A DNA stretch of 35,188 bases from contig JAGQSO010000260.1 of assembly GCA_020439505.1 (NCBI GenBank), forward strand, positions 1 to 35,188, in the 5' to 3' direction. How positions within the stretch are numbered: the stretch's first letter is position 1; every line of letters begins with the position of its first letter. The DNA comes from Acidimicrobiales bacterium. Its GTDB lineage: Bacteria > Actinomycetota > Acidimicrobiia > Acidimicrobiales > Iamiaceae. The translations under genes were made by a program, and so were the position numbers. Below, piece by piece: positions 19,266 to 27,544 of this stretch. A model generated the notes under the pieces. That model did no database searches. It had not been told where the DNA came from and saw only the letters and a program-made list of their open reading frames with translations.

Positions 19266-20536
19266 TGTCGGCCGCGGCGGTGGATGCCGAGGTGCCGAGA
19301 GGTAGGACCGTCGGGCTCTTCCTGCTGCTCGGCGGCCTGGCCGTGACCGTGGCTCCGGGATCACAGCAGTGGGTGGTCCTCGCCGGGTTCAGCGTGGCGT
19401 TCGCTCTGGGGGTACCTCTGGCGCTGGCCGACTCCCCGCGTCGTTCCCGCCGGGCTCTGCCGATCGCCGTGGCCGTGGTGGCGGTGGCATCGGGATGGGC
19501 GGCCTGGGCGCGCGCCACTTCGGACCTCCCCGAACGGGACCGCGCCCACGACGGCGGCGTGATCGTCACCCGCGCCGCGGCCGATGAGATCCGCCACCTT
19601 CGAAACCCCTACACCACCGACTTCGGACCGGTTCTGCCCTCGACGTGGAGGCTGGTCGAGGGCTTCGACGGTGAACTGGTGCCGAACCCGGTCAGGCATC
19701 ACTTTCCCTACCTGCCGGCGGCCGCTCTCGTGCACGTCCCCTTCGTCGCCGCCGCCGAGGCGGCGGGTTCGCAGTGGGATCCCAGGATCCTGGGCTGGAT
19801 GACCCTGGTTGGAGCGGTGGCACTGATCGCCCGTCGTCCCGAGACGGCATGGGCGAGAACGGCGGCGGTGCTCGGCCTGGGTAGCGCCTTCACCCTGGTC
19901 TACCTCTCGTGGGGTACCAACGACACGTTCGCGGCCGCCCTGGCCGTGGGGGCGTTGGCGGTGGCCGACAAAACACCCCGGTGGTCGGGAGTGATGCTGG
20001 CCGTCGCGGTTTCGGCCAAGTTGTTGTTGGCGGTGCTGATTCCACCACTACTTGTCGTCATCTGGACGACGGGTGGCTACCGGTCGCTGCGGCGTTGGTG
20101 GACGTTTCCCGCCACTCTGGCCGCCACGATCGTTCCGTTCCTGGTCCTCGATCCGGCGGCGTTCATGGACGACACCGTCTGGTTCAACCTCGGTCGATCC
20201 GAGCCGAGGATGCCGACCTCGGGGCTGGGCATCCCGGCCTTTGCCCCCGGGTTCACCGGTGTCCCTCTGTTCGTGGTGACACTGACCGGCCTGGTCCTCG
20301 CCCTGGTGCTCCCAGTCGCGGTGACCCGGCGTCGGCCCTCGGTCTGGATGGCCGGGGCCACGGCCGGGTTTGCCCTACTGGCGGTGCTCCTCCCGGCCCG
20401 GACGTTCCAGGTCAACTACCTGGTGCTGGTCGCCGCACTGGTACCACTCGGCTTCTTGTCAATCGGTTCCACCGATACCGCCGGTGTCGAGTCGGTGCCG
20501 ACCTCGGTGGAGCCGTCGTTAGAGTCCGGTCCGTGA
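19265..20536 (+). CDS. GT87/DUF2029-like polytopic membrane protein
   Basis: 423 aa with about ten membrane segments. The large outer loop after the early helices has DGGVIVTRAAADEIRHLRNP (96-115), then HHFPYLPAAALVH (145-157). This resembles the D..v....A...l..g.nPY...y.Y.P pattern of GT87/DUF2029 polyprenyl-phosphomannose-dependent mannosyltransferases. YLSWGTNDTFAAALAVGALA and a positively charged C-terminal half follow. The ATG overlaps the uvrA stop (TGATG) and its own stop overlaps the next start (GTGA). It should therefore be made from the LexA-controlled uvrA transcript. Family call moderate; sugar and acceptor unknown. Confidence 0.7.
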   Translation: MSAAAVDAEVPRGRTVGLFLLLGGLAVTVAPGSQQWVVLAGFSVAFALGVPLALADSPRRSRRALPIAVAVVAVASGWAAWARATSDLPERDRAHDGGVIVTRAAADEIRHLRNPYTTDFGPVLPSTWRLVEGFDGELVPNPVRHHFPYLPAAALVHVPFVAAAEAAGSQWDPRILGWMTLVGAVALIARRPETAWARTAAVLGLGSAFTLVYLSWGTNDTFAAALAVGALAVADKTPRWSGVMLAVAVSAKLLLAVLIPPLLVVIWTTGGYRSLRRWWTFPATLAATIVPFLVLDPAAFMDDTVWFNLGRSEPRMPTSGLGIPAFAPGFTGVPLFVVTLTGLVLALVLPVAVTRRRPSVWMAGATAGFALLAVLLPARTFQVNYLVLVAALVPLGFLSIGSTDTAGVESVPTSVEPSLESGP

Positions 20537-20766
20537 CCAAGGAACAAGAGGCCGATTCACCAGACGGCAAAGTGAAAGGTCCGGCGTCGTACTTCCCTTC
20601 CATCGAGAAGAAGTACGGCAAGCCCATCGCGGAGTGGGAGCGACTGATCCGCGGGTCCGGACTGACCCGACACATGGAGATAGTTGCCTGGCTCAAGTCC
20701 GAGCACGGGCTGGGCCACGGCCACGCCAACGCTCTGGTCGCCCACACGTTGGCGGAGGGATTGTGA
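20533..20766 (+). CDS. DUF4287 domain protein
   Basis: 77 aa. After a charged N-terminus (1-17) nearly the whole protein is the DUF4287 signature: YFPSIEKKYGKPIAEWERLI (20-39), GLTRHMEIVAWLKSEHGLGH (43-62) and GHANALVAHTLAEGL. Soluble, presumably cytoplasmic and helical. Members are widespread in actinobacteria and have no established function. GTG start in a GTGA overlap with the GT87-like gene, and its own stop overlaps the DUF952 start by 4 nt, so the three are translationally coupled behind uvrA. Confidence 0.88.
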   Translation: MTKEQEADSPDGKVKGPASYFPSIEKKYGKPIAEWERLIRGSGLTRHMEIVAWLKSEHGLGHGHANALVAHTLAEGL

Positions 20767-21131
20767 CGGCCGGCGCCGTGGTCGGGGAACCTCCCGAGGA
20801 GCGCATCGACGCCGCTGATCTGCACCGGGATGGTCTTTACCACCTGGTCACCGGGACGGAATGGGTAGAACACCGGCGTGCCGGTGCGGTGGTACCCGAA
20901 TCTCTGGCGTCAGAGGGTTTCGTCCACTGCTCCTGGGGTCGGCAGGTGGCGGGCACGGTGGCCCGCCACTTCGCCGCATGCGAAGACTTGCTGGTCCTCG
21001 AACTCGACGTCGCGGCACTCGGAGATGTGGCGTTGGTCGAAGAGGACACGACCGGCTCGGGGCAGACCTTCCCTCACCTGTACGGTCCGGTACCGCTCGG
21101 CGCCGTCGTCTCGGTGGCGCGTCTTCGCTGA
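20763..21131 (+). CDS. DUF952 family protein
   Basis: 122 aa. DUF952 signatures in order: GLYHLVTGTEW (24-34), VPESLASEGFVHCSWGRQV (44-62), LLVLELDVAAL (76-86), then EED (93-95) and FPHLYGPVPLGAVV (103-116). From memory, Pfam places DUF952 in the ADP-ribosyltransferase-like superfamily; residues such as H27, H55/S57 and E93-E94 would be candidates for an NAD-binding or active site, but no activity is established that I know of. GTG start in a GTGA overlap with the DUF4287 gene. Last gene of the apparent uvrA operon, convergent with nadA 12 bp away. Confidence 0.85.
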   Translation: MTAGAVVGEPPEERIDAADLHRDGLYHLVTGTEWVEHRRAGAVVPESLASEGFVHCSWGRQVAGTVARHFAACEDLLVLELDVAALGDVALVEEDTTGSGQTFPHLYGPVPLGAVVSVARLR

Positions 21132-21148
21132 CCCGCTCCGGAGTCAGC
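21127..21148. terminator. hairpin spanning the convergent stops of DUF952 and nadA
   Basis: Arms GCTGAC (21127-21132) and GTCAGC (21143-21148) with inner CCG/CGG pairing, one bulged A and a CTC loop. The structure includes both stop codons (21129-21131 on the plus strand, 21144-21146 on the minus). It looks like a minimal bidirectional terminator without T-runs. Confidence 0.45.
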
Positions 21149-22286
21149 CGGCTGTGACCGGCTCGGGCGCAGCAGTTGTTGCCAGATTGCCCTGAGTTAT
21201 GTCGAGCATTCGCTGGAGCGCGACCTTGGCCCAGCGGGTGGTGTTCTCGTCGACGGTGATCTGGTTCAGGACCCGCCCCTCGACCAGGTTCTCCAGTATC
21301 CAGGCCAGGTGAGGGGCGTCGATGCGGAACATGGTGGAACAGGGGCACACCAACGGATCCAGCGACACCACCGTCTTGTCTGGAGTCTCGGCGGCCAGGC
21401 GGTTCACGAGGTGGATCTCGGTCCCGATGGCGATGGTGGCGCCCACCGGGGCGGCGGCGACCGCTTTGATGATGAAGTCGGTCGAGCCGACCTGGTCGGC
21501 GATCGAGCAGACCTCGTGCGAGCACTCCGGGTGGGCGACCACGATTCCGTCGGGGTTGTCGGCGCGGAAGGCGGCGACGTGGGCAGGCGAGAAGCGCTGG
21601 TGGACCGAGCAATGCCCCTTCCACAGCAGGAACGTCGCTGCTCGGATCTCGTCCTCGCTCAACCCGCCCAATTCGAGGCGGGGGTTCCACACCGCCATGT
21701 CGTCATGGGTGTAGCCCATGGCGATGCCGGTGTTGCGCCCCAGGTGCTGGTCCGGGAAGAACAGCACCCGACGGCCCTGGGTGAAGGCCCATTCCAGCAC
21801 GGCGCGGGCGTTGGTCGAGGTGCAGACGGCGCCTCTGTGCTCGCCGACGAAAGCCTTCAGCGCGGCCGACGAGTTCATGTAGGTGATCGGGACGACCTCG
21901 TCGATGTCGATGATCTCCGACAGGACGTCCCAGACCTCGCTCACCTCGTCGAGGTCAGCCATGTCGGCCATGGAACATCCGGCGTTGAGGTCCGGGAGGA
22001 TCACCGACTGGTCGTCGGCGGTGAGTATGTCGGCCGACTCGGCCATGAAATGGACACCGCAGAAGACGATGTAGTCGGCGTCGGGACGTTCCTGAGCGAG
22101 TACCGACAGGCGGTAGCTGTCTCCACGGGCGTCGGCCCATTTCATTATCTCGTCACGCTGGTAGTGGTGGCCGAGGATGAACAGTCGATCGCCGAGCGTC
22201 TGTTTGGCAGCGCGGATCATCTCTTCGAGCGCCGCGGCGTCGGCGTCGCGGTATCGCTCGGGGAGCGGGGTCTGGAGCCTGAGCAT
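21144..22286 (-). CDS. nadA: quinolinate synthase
   Basis: 380 aa. Condenses iminoaspartate with dihydroxyacetone phosphate to quinolinate, a step of de novo NAD synthesis, using a [4Fe-4S] cluster. Cluster cysteines are visible: C76 in VFCGVHFMAES, C255 in AHPECSHE, and C314/C316 in LVCPCSTMF. LGHHYQRDEI (39-48) and FPDQHLGRNTG (177-187) are family substrate motifs. Start set at the ATG at 22286, 42 codons inside the open frame: the upstream part has no NadA similarity, and GGAGG lies 12 nt before this ATG (somewhat long). The nadB and nadC genes that usually accompany it are not in the window. Divergent from uvrC, convergent with the DUF952 gene. Confidence 0.95.
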   Translation of the reverse strand: MLRLQTPLPERYRDADAAALEEMIRAAKQTLGDRLFILGHHYQRDEIMKWADARGDSYRLSVLAQERPDADYIVFCGVHFMAESADILTADDQSVILPDLNAGCSMADMADLDEVSEVWDVLSEIIDIDEVVPITYMNSSAALKAFVGEHRGAVCTSTNARAVLEWAFTQGRRVLFFPDQHLGRNTGIAMGYTHDDMAVWNPRLELGGLSEDEIRAATFLLWKGHCSVHQRFSPAHVAAFRADNPDGIVVAHPECSHEVCSIADQVGSTDFIIKAVAAAPVGATIAIGTEIHLVNRLAAETPDKTVVSLDPLVCPCSTMFRIDAPHLAWILENLVEGRVLNQITVDENTTRWAKVALQRMLDITQGNLATTAAPEPVTAG

Positions 22287-22455
22287 GTCTTCGGTGAACC
22301 TCCGTGGGAGATCCTGCTCGGTTGGCCGGTGGGGACAGCCTGGTCGCCTCGCCCACGGGGATGTCGGCCACAGGATCGGATATGGCGCCGGATACCAGGC
22401 CGGCACCTGCACCCTATCCGTCGTGCACCCGGACCCGGATCCTTCAGCAAGGGCG

Positions 22456-24354
22456 ATGGTTGTCGAGGTGCCAATCGGAGCCGTGATCCGGCAACCTGTC
22501 GGTGTGGTTCAGAGGCCTGAGAGCGGATCGATTCCAGACGGACCTGGGTCCTACCAGTTCAAGGACGTAGAAGGGCGGGTCATCTACGTGGGCAAGGCCA
22601 AGTCGCTGCGCTCTCGTCTGTCCAACTACTTCCAGGTCAACCTCCCAGCCCGTACCGCGCAGATGGTGGCTACCGCCGAGACCGTCGAATGGATCCAGGT
22701 CCGAAATGACGTGGAGGCACTCCTCCTCGAGTACAGCCTGATCAAGCAGCACCGGCCGCGTTTCAACATCCGCCTGATCGACGACAAGAGCTATCCGTAC
22801 CTGGCGGTGACGGTCGACGATCAATGGCCGCGGCCGATGGTCATGCGAGGAGCTCGCCGAAAAGGGGTCCGCTACTTCGGACCCTATGGTCACGCATACG
22901 CCATACGCGAGACCCTCGATCAGCTTCTGAGGACGTTTCCGGTCCGCACCTGCTCGGACAACAAGTTCGCCCACCACGAGAAGTTGGGTAGACCGTGCCT
23001 GTTGTTCCACATCGAGAAGTGCTCAGGCCCGTGCGTCGGTGAGGTGGACGCTGTCACCTACCAGGGCCATGTCGACGAGCTGATCAGGTTCCTGGAAGGA
23101 GACACCGACGAGGTTGTGGCTCGACTCGACGCGGAGATGCGGGCGGCGGCGGCGGACCTGGAGTTCGAGAAGGCGGCCAGGTTGCGGGACCGTCTGAACG
23201 CGGTGGGCAAGGCGATCGAGCGGCAACAGATGGTTGCCGACCGAAACGAGGATCTCGATGTGTTCGGCGTGGCCGAGGATGAATTGGAGGCCGCCGTTCA
23301 GGTGTTCCACGTTCGTCGGGGTCGTGTGGTGGGTCGAAAGGGGTTCGTCGTCGACAAGGTCGAGGATCTGAGCCCAGCCGAACTGGGGGCGCGGATCCTC
23401 GAGGCGTTCTACGACGAGCCGCCCCCGATCGGTATGCCGCGCCAGGTGCTTCTTCAGCGAGAACCCGAAGATGTCGAGGTCTACGAGCGGTGGCTCAGCG
23501 GTCTGAGGGGTGCCTCGGTGACGATCAGGGTCCCCCAGCGAGGTGACAAGCGCGCCCTTCAGGAAACCGTCGCCCACAATGCCCGCGAGGAGCTGGTCAG
23601 ACACCGACTCAAGCGGGCCACCGACCACAACAGCAGGGCTCGGGCCCTCAACGAGCTCCAGGACCTGCTCGACCTCCCGGAATCGCCCCTGAGGATCGAG
23701 TGCTTCGACATGAGTCACCTGCAGGGCACCGACTACGTGGGGTCGATGGTGGTGGTGGAAGACGGCCTACCTCGAAAGTCAGAGTACCGGCGGTTCAAGA
23801 TTCGCAGCGGCCAGGGGAACGACGACTTTCGGGCGATGGAAGAGGTGTTGACACGCCGTTTCACCGCCTATCTGGCCGATCGGGAGAAGCCGGCATCGGA
23901 GCGGGGGCGGTTCTCCTACCCGCCGCAGTTGTTGGTGGTGGACGGGGGCAAGGGTCAGCTGGGTGTCGCGGTCCGGGTGCTGGAGGAACTGGGCCTCGAC
24001 GAGGAGATCCCGGTGGCGTCGCTGGCCAAGCGGTTCGAGGAGGTCTACCTGCCCGGCTCGCCCGACCCGGTCCGCATTCCCCGCCAGTCCGAGGCGCTGT
24101 ATCTGCTTCAGCGCCTCCGTGACGAATCACACCGGTTTGCCATTTCCTTCCACCGTGAGCTGCGGGGCAAGCGGATGACCGCCTCATCGCTGGATGGGAT
24201 CGCAGGGTTGGGTCCGGCGCGTCGGACCCGGATAGTCAAGGAGCTCGGGGGGGTCAAGGCCGTCCGTACTGCATCCCTCGATCAGCTTCGGGCGTTGACG
24301 TGGTTGCCCGACACCGTGGCCGAGGCCATCTACGCTCGATTCCATGACGGGTGA
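22456..24354 (+). CDS. uvrC: excinuclease ABC subunit C
   Basis: 632 aa. Makes both incisions around the lesion after UvrB binding. N-terminal GIY-YIG nuclease: GSYQF (31-35, the usual GVY/GIY reading GSY here but with the Tyr kept), IYVGKAKSLRSRL (43-55) and EALLLEYSLIKQHRPRFN. UVR domain at about 222-256 for UvrB contact (DLEFEKAARLRDRL). C-terminal RNase H-like nuclease with D418 (CFDMSHLQGTDYVGSMVV), D496 (VVDGGKGQL) and H559 (DESHRFAISFH). Helix-hairpin-helix DNA-binding tail (LDGIAGLGPARRTRIVKELG to the end). Start uncertain: ATG 22456 has AAGG at -9, while a GTG at 22483 is also possible. No LexA box seen. Overlaps the next gene by 11 nt. Confidence 0.96.
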   Translation: MVVEVPIGAVIRQPVGVVQRPESGSIPDGPGSYQFKDVEGRVIYVGKAKSLRSRLSNYFQVNLPARTAQMVATAETVEWIQVRNDVEALLLEYSLIKQHRPRFNIRLIDDKSYPYLAVTVDDQWPRPMVMRGARRKGVRYFGPYGHAYAIRETLDQLLRTFPVRTCSDNKFAHHEKLGRPCLLFHIEKCSGPCVGEVDAVTYQGHVDELIRFLEGDTDEVVARLDAEMRAAAADLEFEKAARLRDRLNAVGKAIERQQMVADRNEDLDVFGVAEDELEAAVQVFHVRRGRVVGRKGFVVDKVEDLSPAELGARILEAFYDEPPPIGMPRQVLLQREPEDVEVYERWLSGLRGASVTIRVPQRGDKRALQETVAHNAREELVRHRLKRATDHNSRARALNELQDLLDLPESPLRIECFDMSHLQGTDYVGSMVVVEDGLPRKSEYRRFKIRSGQGNDDFRAMEEVLTRRFTAYLADREKPASERGRFSYPPQLLVVDGGKGQLGVAVRVLEELGLDEEIPVASLAKRFEEVYLPGSPDPVRIPRQSEALYLLQRLRDESHRFAISFHRELRGKRMTASSLDGIAGLGPARRTRIVKELGGVKAVRTASLDQLRALTWLPDTVAEAIYARFHDG

Positions 24355-26038
24355 CCGCTCGGGCGATCACGCCCCCGACGGCCCCACCACGGAACCCGCG
24401 ACGGCAGCGTGCAGCGGTACCGGCGTGGACCTTCCGGCGGCACGGCGGTGCGCATTGGCGTTGACCGTCATGGGCGCGGTGTATCTGATGGTGTTCGTTC
24501 CGGGGGTCCGCTGGTTCGCCGGTGACGACTGGTTCTTGTTGGCCGATCAGCCGATGGTGGGGGGAGCAGCATTTCTCAAGGGGATCAACGGGCATTGGAT
24601 CCTGCTGCCCCGCCTGGCCTTCGCCGCGCTGTGGTCCGTGTCCGGTTTGAACTCCTACTGGCAATTCAAGGCGCTGGCGGTTGCCGGGCATTGTCTCGTT
24701 GTTCTGCTCCTGCGCGCCGTGATGGTTCGGGGAGGGATCCGTCCTTGGTCGGCAACCGCCGCCATGGTGCCGGTGCTCGTACTGGGGGCAGGCTGGGAGA
24801 CCATCTTGTGGCCTATCCAGACCGCGTTCACCTGGGGAATCGCACTCGGACTCGGTCACCTGCTGCTCGCAGAGGCCCCCGGTGCCCTGCGTCGCCGTGA
24901 CGTGCCCGCTGTGATGGTGGGTGTACTCGGGGCTTTGTGTTCCGGGCTGGTCCTGCCCATGACGGTCGCGGTGGTGGTGGCGGTCTGGCTTCGGCGCGGC
25001 GTCCTACCGGCAGTGGTCCATTCGATTCCGGCTCTTGCCTTCGCCGTGAACCTGCTGTTGCGCGATGACTCGGCCATGACCGGCACGATGCCGTCGTTGA
25101 CGTCTCTGGTCACGTTCGCGGTCGAAGGGCTGCGGGCGGCCGGCACCGCCCTGGGACACGGACTATTGGGAGCCTTGGTGGCGATACTGCTCATCGGCGT
25201 CGCCCTGCTGGCCGTATCGGGTCCGTGGTCACCGCCCGGACAGGCCGACCCGCCTCGGGAGCGGCTGGTCCGGTCCGCCGTACCGCTGTCATTGCTGGTG
25301 GCGTCGGTCGGGTTCAACCTGCTCATCGCACCCAACGCTCCGGGCCACGATCCGTCGGTGGTGTGGTCGATCCGATATGTCTACGTAGGAGCGGTCCTGG
25401 CGGTCCCGACGATTGCATTGGGAGCAGACCAGTTGTCTCGCCGCCTCCCCGCGGCCGCTCCGGTGGCGGTGGCCCTGGCTGTACTGTCGACGGTGGGAGG
25501 AATCGCGGCGCTGCGCGGCGCTGATCCGAGCCCGATGGTCCCCGAACGTGACCACCGGATTCTGTCGGTCGCTGTGACGTCGCCAGCGCTGGACGACGCC
25601 CCGGCCGATGCCGATGTCTTCTTCGATCCGTTTCACCTCGGCGTTGATGCCGGGTTCGTGAGGATCCTTCGCCACCAGGCCAAACTGGCGCCGCCCGAGG
25701 GCCCGGTGTCACCAGCCGAGGCCGCTGCGGTTCGCCTGCGGCTCGGCCTGAACGTCGTGCCATCCGACCTGGTGCCCGGCGGGGAGGCGCCCGGCGACTC
25801 GGGTTGCGAACCGATCGAGTTGCCGGCCCGGCTGTCACTGGCCAGGGGGGACAGGCTGTCGGGGGTCGGTCCCTTGTCCATGGCCATGGAGGTCGGAGAC
25901 GTGGTCAGCGACCAGGTACCCATGGAGTGGACCAGGAGCGTCACGATCACCGTGGTGGCTCCCGCAATGATCGTCGACGTGTCGGGTCCGGGCTCGCTGT
26001 GTCATCTGGACGGTAATCACGGAGGACCTGGCAGTTAG
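24344..26038 (+). CDS. polytopic membrane protein, GT-C-like
   Basis: 564 aa. Hydrophilic N-terminus (1-33), about eleven membrane segments to residue about 390, then an extracytoplasmic C-terminal region of roughly 170 residues with two late cysteines (GCEPIEL, SLCHLDG). The first outer loop has FAGDDWFLLADQP (58-70) and KGINGHWILLPR (79-90). The paired acidic residues followed by a G-H-W/P element match the D-D-x...gH...P layout of several uncharacterised GT-C-like families. The ATG lies 11 nt inside the end of uvrC, so it is probably co-transcribed and coupled. No family assigned with confidence. Confidence 0.6.
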   Translation: MTGDRSGDHAPDGPTTEPATAACSGTGVDLPAARRCALALTVMGAVYLMVFVPGVRWFAGDDWFLLADQPMVGGAAFLKGINGHWILLPRLAFAALWSVSGLNSYWQFKALAVAGHCLVVLLLRAVMVRGGIRPWSATAAMVPVLVLGAGWETILWPIQTAFTWGIALGLGHLLLAEAPGALRRRDVPAVMVGVLGALCSGLVLPMTVAVVVAVWLRRGVLPAVVHSIPALAFAVNLLLRDDSAMTGTMPSLTSLVTFAVEGLRAAGTALGHGLLGALVAILLIGVALLAVSGPWSPPGQADPPRERLVRSAVPLSLLVASVGFNLLIAPNAPGHDPSVVWSIRYVYVGAVLAVPTIALGADQLSRRLPAAAPVAVALAVLSTVGGIAALRGADPSPMVPERDHRILSVAVTSPALDDAPADADVFFDPFHLGVDAGFVRILRHQAKLAPPEGPVSPAEAAAVRLRLGLNVVPSDLVPGGEAPGDSGCEPIELPARLSLARGDRLSGVGPLSMAMEVGDVVSDQVPMEWTRSVTITVVAPAMIVDVSGPGSLCHLDGNHGGPGS

Positions 26039-26098
26039 GGCCCTCTCGGGTCGTCCTGGCCCGGCTAGCGGTGTGCACGGTGACTCGAAACCGCGGCC

Positions 26099-26104
26099 TA
26101 GCTT
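26099..26104 (+). promoter_or_regulatory. candidate -10 (TAGCTT) of the methyltransferase gene, leaderless geometry
   Basis: TAGCTT ends 7 nt before the ATG at 26112, with no Shine-Dalgarno between. Fits TAnnnT. No clear -35. Confidence 0.5.
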
Positions 26105-26111
26105 TGAGCCC

Positions 26112-26852
26112 ATGGCCGATGACATCGACCTCTGGGAGGCGCACGCCGGTTGGTGGCAGGACGGCTTCACCGACGGCGTCGACCCCGAGTACACCGAGCA
26201 GATCCTGCCCTTGGCGGCGGACTTGCTCCACGGCTACGCCAGGGTGCTCGATGTCGGTACCGGAGAAGGTCAGGTGGCCCGTTTGGCGGTCGATGGTGGG
26301 GCCGAGTTGGCAATCGGTGTGGATCCGACCTCCAACCAGGTGGTGGAGGCGGCGCGGCGCGGCGGGGGACCGGCCTACGCCCGCTCGGGTGCGTCTCACC
26401 TTCCGTTTGCGTCGTCGAGCTTCGACGCCGTGATCGCGTGCCTGGTGTTCGAGCACATAGAGGCCGTCGACAAAGCTATCGCCGAGGTCGCACGGGTTCT
26501 CCGGCCCGGAGGGCGGTTCGCCTTCTTCCTCAACCATCCCTTGCTCCAGACCCCCGGCAGCGGTTGGATCGACGACCAGGTGCTCGACCCGCCCGAGCAG
26601 TACTGGCGGATCGGTCCCTACCTGGTCGAGGACACCTCGATCGAGGAGGTGGAGAAGGGGGTCTTCATCCCGTTCATCCATCGACCGTTGAGCCGCTACG
26701 TCAACGCCATGGCCGATGCCGGGCTGACCCTGCGCAGGATGCTCGAGCCGGCCCCACCTCCCGGATTCTTGGACCGTGCGGCCGAGTATGCCGAAGCTGC
26801 TTCCATCCCCAGGCTCTTGGTGCTGGTTGCCGAGCGCGAGGATCGGGTGTGA
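26112..26852 (+). CDS. SAM-dependent class I methyltransferase
   Basis: 246 aa. Rossmann-type methyltransferase (Methyltransf_11-like): motif I VLDVGTGEGQ (45-54), acidic end of strand 2 in AIGVDPTSNQ, motif around GASHLPFASSSFDAVIACLV, EHIEAVDKAIAEVARVLRPG and GRFAFFLNHPLL. Substrate cannot be told from sequence. The frame opens earlier (26073), but the ATG at 26112 is favoured because TAGCTT sits at -10 distance and the protein aligns from there. Its stop overlaps the next start (GTGA), giving a coupled methyltransferase-DUF2085-rapZ set. Confidence 0.9.
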   Translation: MADDIDLWEAHAGWWQDGFTDGVDPEYTEQILPLAADLLHGYARVLDVGTGEGQVARLAVDGGAELAIGVDPTSNQVVEAARRGGGPAYARSGASHLPFASSSFDAVIACLVFEHIEAVDKAIAEVARVLRPGGRFAFFLNHPLLQTPGSGWIDDQVLDPPEQYWRIGPYLVEDTSIEEVEKGVFIPFIHRPLSRYVNAMADAGLTLRRMLEPAPPPGFLDRAAEYAEAASIPRLLVLVAEREDRV

Positions 26853-27544
26853 CCTCACCTTCCCCTGAGGGAGCCGTTCCGGGTTCGGAAGATGAGGCCG
26901 GCAACGGAATCGACCAGACCGCCCGCGGTGTCGGCGATGCCAATGTCGACCATGCGGTGCCGCTCGATGATTCCCGGCTGCGTGCCCTAGGCCTGACCGG
27001 TGACCAGAGTGAGAGACGACCCGACCCGCAGGACCCGATGGCGGCAACCGACGAAGGCGTGTGGTCCGATCCCTTGCTGGTGGCGGATACGCCGATGTGG
27101 TTGTCACACCATCCGCCGCTCTATTACGACCGCTGCGCCCGGGTGGCGGGATTGCACGTATGTCGACGGTGCCTCGTCCTGTACCCGCTGGCTCTGGTGG
27201 CCGGTGTGGTCGTGACCGTGGGCAACTGGTGGAACAGCTCATGGGATCCGTGGGTGCTGTGGCTGTTCCCGCTTCCGGGTGTGGTGGAGTTCGTGCTCGA
27301 CAACCTCGGCGTAGTCGAGTACCGACCCCGCCGCCAGGTCGCCCTGTCGGCGCTTGGTGCGGTGGCCGCCGGGGTGGGCTACACGCGCTATCTGAGGGAC
27401 TTCACCGATCCGCTGGTGTGGTCGGTGGTGGCCGTCTACACCGCGGCATGCCTGTCGGCGGCGGTGGTCGGGGGAGTGCGCCGCCAGAGGTCCTACCTGG
27501 AATCGGTAACGGACAGGTCGTCGACGATCGGAGGAGACCGGTGA
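26849..27544 (+). CDS. small membrane protein with Cys motif, DUF2085-like
   Basis: 231 aa. Long acidic, disordered N-terminus (1-75), then SHHPPLYYDRCARVAGLHVC, RRCLVLYP: a C-x7-C-x2-C arrangement like DUF2085 proteins. About four membrane segments follow (about 110-205). A short charged tail ends the protein. The cysteine motif could bind a metal or a disulfide partner. GTG start in a GTGA overlap with the methyltransferase, and its stop overlaps rapZ by 4 nt. The family assignment is from motif recall and moderate. Function unknown. Confidence 0.7.
   Translation: MTSPSPEGAVPGSEDEAGNGIDQTARGVGDANVDHAVPLDDSRLRALGLTGDQSERRPDPQDPMAATDEGVWSDPLLVADTPMWLSHHPPLYYDRCARVAGLHVCRRCLVLYPLALVAGVVVTVGNWWNSSWDPWVLWLFPLPGVVEFVLDNLGVVEYRPRRQVALSALGAVAAGVGYTRYLRDFTDPLVWSVVAVYTAACLSAAVVGGVRRQRSYLESVTDRSSTIGGDR

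Noticed and set aside
17238..19364. 708-codon open frame antisense to uvrA
   Set aside because: It mirrors the codon phase of a certain uvrA gene in GC-rich DNA; the translation is low-complexity with no recognisable domain.
22287..22455. N-terminal extensions of nadA and uvrC reaching into each other's upstream region
   Set aside because: Open frames extend, but neither extension resembles the families; both genes have internal starts where homology begins. The region is better read as a divergent promoter gap.
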